The notes beneath the pieces were generated by a model. The model did no database searches and had not been told where the DNA came from. It saw nothing but the letters and a program-made list of their open reading frames with translations. A program made the position numbers and the translations under genes. 64,000 bases of DNA from SSC3 sp963769585. GTDB taxonomy: Bacteria; Actinomycetota; Actinomycetes; Propionibacteriales; Nocardioidaceae. Of this stretch, positions 62,132-64,000 are shown piece after piece. Every line of letters starts with the position of its first letter. The stretch's first letter is position 1. The stretch is taken from assembly GCA_963769585.1 (NCBI GenBank), contig CAVYMJ010000006.1, positions 992,001 through 1,056,000 of the forward strand, given 5' to 3'.

Positions 62132-63025
62132 ATGAAGGCTTTGGCAGCAACCAAGAAAAGCACGATCGTTCGTGTCCTCAGGGCCGGGCTCTGGGCCGGG
62201 GAGCGGGTGGCCCCTGACCTTGCCGCACGGTGGGTGTGCCACCAGTGGTTCACCCTGCCACCGGGGCCCCGACCGTACGACCTTCCCGAGGGCGGGCAGG
62301 CCTTCAGCCTCGGCTGGCAGCACGGCGAGGTGCGGGGCCAGGTCTGGGGCGAGGGACCAGTCGTCTACCTGGTGCATGGCTGGGGCGGCCGCGGCCACCA
62401 GTTCGCCGCGATGGTCGAGCCGCTTCGGCGAGCCGGCTTCCGCGTCGTGGTCTTCGATGCCCCCTCGCACGGCGTCTCGGATCCGGGGGAGTGGGGCCCG
62501 ACCTCCACGACCGGGGTGGAGTTCGGCAAGGCGCTGGACGCGGTCTTCGCGCGGTTCGGCCCGGCCGAGGCCGTGGTGGCGCACTCGATGGGTGCCCTGG
62601 CCACCCTGCTCGCCCTGAAGTTCGGCTGGCTCGGCGCCGGCAGGCTGGTCTTCGTCGCGCCGATGTCCGGGTACGCCGCGACGATGGACACCTTCCAGGC
62701 GATGCTCGGGTTCGGGCCGCGGACGCGCGAGCGCGTCGACGCCCGGACCTGGCGCAGGGTGGGGCTCGAGCCGACCGAGTTCGAGCTCAGTCATCTGTGG
62801 GACAGCCTCCCCGAGCCGCTTCCCGCTCTCGTCGTCCAGGACAGGCACGACCCGCAGGCGCCGTACGCCGCGGCTCTGGAGATCGCCGCGCACCTGGGGG
62901 CCGAGGTGCTGAGCACCTCGGGCCTGGGACACAACCGCGTCCTGGCCGACGCCTCGGTCACGCAGCGGATCATCGGCTTCCTCTCTCCCCAGGAGCACCG
63001 GGAGTCGCTGCCTGCGACCGCCTGA
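62132..63025 (+). CDS. Alpha/beta hydrolase
   Basis: This 297-aa hydrolase shows oxyanion motif LVHGWGGRGHQ, nucleophile Ser in VAHSMGAL, Asp in VVQDRHDPQAP and catalytic His in GLGHNRVL. The GAGGAGAAG just upstream of ATG 62132 is a strong ribosome binding site. It follows the TetR gene by 19 bp in an apparent operon. Substrate unknown. Confidence 0.88.
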   Translation: MKALAATKKSTIVRVLRAGLWAGERVAPDLAARWVCHQWFTLPPGPRPYDLPEGGQAFSLGWQHGEVRGQVWGEGPVVYLVHGWGGRGHQFAAMVEPLRRAGFRVVVFDAPSHGVSDPGEWGPTSTTGVEFGKALDAVFARFGPAEAVVAHSMGALATLLALKFGWLGAGRLVFVAPMSGYAATMDTFQAMLGFGPRTRERVDARTWRRVGLEPTEFELSHLWDSLPEPLPALVVQDRHDPQAPYAAALEIAAHLGAEVLSTSGLGHNRVLADASVTQRIIGFLSPQEHRESLPATA

Positions 63026-63057
63026 GACGCTCGACGAAGCGCCGCAGGAGGGTAACG

Positions 63058-63081
63058 ATGGGCGATGTCAGTCGTTTGTGA
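63058..63081 (+). other. Seven-codon leader open frame
   Basis: MGDVSRL followed by TGA is preceded by AGGAGGG at a good distance. It sits between the hydrolase and the zinc-ribbon gene and could be a leader peptide or a chance occurrence. Confidence 0.35.
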
Positions 63082-63112
63082 GGCTGGCACACACTTCACT
63101 CCAAGGGGCTTC

Positions 63113-64000
63113 GTGACGGCTACCTCGCCGGTTGGCATCTGCAAGAGCTGTGGTGCCGGCTTCTCCGCAGGGGCTGCGGTCTGTCCCAGTTGCGGCGAGC
63201 CGGTCAGCACCCCTGGCCACCCAAGGGTCCTCGCGGAGCGAGTCGCTGCGACCCGCGTCTACGGAGCGCCGCCGCCTCCCACGCAGGCAGAGCCGCCGGT
63301 CGTCCCTCCCGCCCGCGGGTACCAGCCGCAGTTCGCAGCGGGTCCTCTTGAGCAGCGTCGGCGGCTTCGGCGACCGACGCGGTTGGAGCTGGTCATCGGT
63401 GCGGTGACGGGGCTGGCCCTCGTCCTGGCCGGAGTGTGGTGGGCAAGCGAGCTCCGGGACAGGCCCGTCCGCGCCGCGCTGGCCCGGGCGAACACGACGT
63501 ACGCCGTCCTCCTGGCGGACCTGGCCGGTGCCGAGGACCTTGGATCCATCCGCGAGGCCGGCGACAGAGCCGCCGCTGCGGTCGTGGACCTGGAACAGGC
63601 CGGCGCCGACGTCGCAGGCCGGGACGACGACTTCGGCCGTGCTGTCGCCGAGGTGATCGCAGGGCAGGGGCAGATCGCGCTGGCGGCGTCCAGGCTCCGC
63701 GAGCTCACCGCCGCGCAGCTCGGGGTCTGGGGGGACGCCGAACGCGACCTGACCCAGGCGCGGTCGGCTCTCTGGGTGGCCAGGGCCGCGCTGGCCAGAG
63801 TGGAGCCGACCCAGAGCCGAGACGTGACCGACCCTGCCAAGGCCATCGACCATGTCCGGACCCTGGTCGGCTCGACCGCAAGCAGGACCTCCTCGCGTGC
63901 CGTGACCGCCCTGGTCGGTCGGCTCACGGACGTCGTCAGGACCGCCCAGGTCCGGCGCATCGGCCGCGAAGCAACCGCCACCAAGACCGCGGTCGACGCC
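63113..64000 (+). CDS. Zinc-ribbon membrane protein, cut by the window edge
   Basis: An open frame from GTG 63113 runs to the end of the window without a stop (296 codons). It starts MTATSPVGICKSCGAGFSAGAAVCPSCGEP, a CxxC-CxxC zinc ribbon, followed by a Pro-rich linker, one membrane helix (about residues 105-125), and a long helical extracytoplasmic region. AAGGGG six bases upstream supports the start. I recognise no family. The 3' end lies beyond base 64000. Confidence 0.75.
   Translation, partial: MTATSPVGICKSCGAGFSAGAAVCPSCGEPVSTPGHPRVLAERVAATRVYGAPPPPTQAEPPVVPPARGYQPQFAAGPLEQRRRLRRPTRLELVIGAVTGLALVLAGVWWASELRDRPVRAALARANTTYAVLLADLAGAEDLGSIREAGDRAAAAVVDLEQAGADVAGRDDDFGRAVAEVIAGQGQIALAASRLRELTAAQLGVWGDAERDLTQARSALWVARAALARVEPTQSRDVTDPAKAIDHVRTLVGSTASRTSSRAVTALVGRLTDVVRTAQVRRIGREATATKTAVDA

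Overview
The window is a single chromosome segment of a high-GC actinobacterium, most likely Nocardioides or a close relative in the Nocardioidaceae. The reasons are the strongly GC-rich codon use, the actinobacterial housekeeping genes (miaB, miaA, dapF and hflX; lexA next to a LysM cell-division gene; nrdR with B12-dependent nrdJ), actinobacterial families (DUF222-HNH, WS/DGAT, DUF3052, DUF1918, DUF6318), and many start codons that sit 6-7 nt behind a TAGGNT-like -10 box, as expected for leaderless mRNAs. I see no rRNA, tRNA, CRISPR array, insertion sequence or prophage.

Layout. 1-2975 (minus): a glutamate/polar amino-acid ABC transporter (gluABCD type) whose last permease gene is frameshifted. 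3097-5043: an SDR dehydrogenase overlapping a membrane acyltransferase tail to tail. 5248-10950: a tRNA-modification, lysine/cell-wall and GTPase block (miaB, miaA, dapF, hflX) with small genes between. 11053-15432: a DUF2207 protein with LemA, then a DinG-type helicase. 15434-18549: a secreted metalloprotease, lexA, a cluster of SOS boxes, and a divergent LysM protein resembling ChiZ/DivS. 18661-20754: a YhhN protein and two decayed neighbouring genes (a PKD-like protein and a DUF6318 lipoprotein). 20861-27519: an amidase, a DUF3052 protein and a branched-chain amino-acid (Liv) transporter. 27525-31611: a GAF/PucR-type regulator, 3-hydroxybutyrate dehydrogenase, an ornithine-cyclodeaminase-like enzyme and a small membrane protein. 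31848-35564: two NrdR boxes, nrdR and nrdJ.

36497-46451 is the most distinctive part. It has a response regulator fused to a thioredoxin-reductase-like flavoprotein without the CxxC pair, two paralogous helical-repeat proteins (one with a LuxR output domain, one without), and a two-gene RsbQ/RsbP module (alpha/beta hydrolase plus PAS-PP2C phosphatase), the energy-stress input of Bacillus sigma-B, here in an actinobacterium with no sigma factor nearby. 46458-49387 holds a ScoMcrA-like head protein with a zinc ribbon, a secreted protein, and a lytic transglycosylase with a 28-proline tract. 49568-58859 is rich in polarity/coiled-coil genes (a Scy/FilP-like pair and a small DivIVA-type membrane protein) with a SWIM-SNF2 helicase, a VWA protein and a membrane matrixin-like protease. 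58890-64000 carries a wax ester/diacylglycerol acyltransferase, a FUSC-type transporter, a TetR regulator with an alpha/beta hydrolase, and a truncated zinc-ribbon membrane protein.

All functions are inferred from motifs and family resemblance read by eye; no database search was possible.
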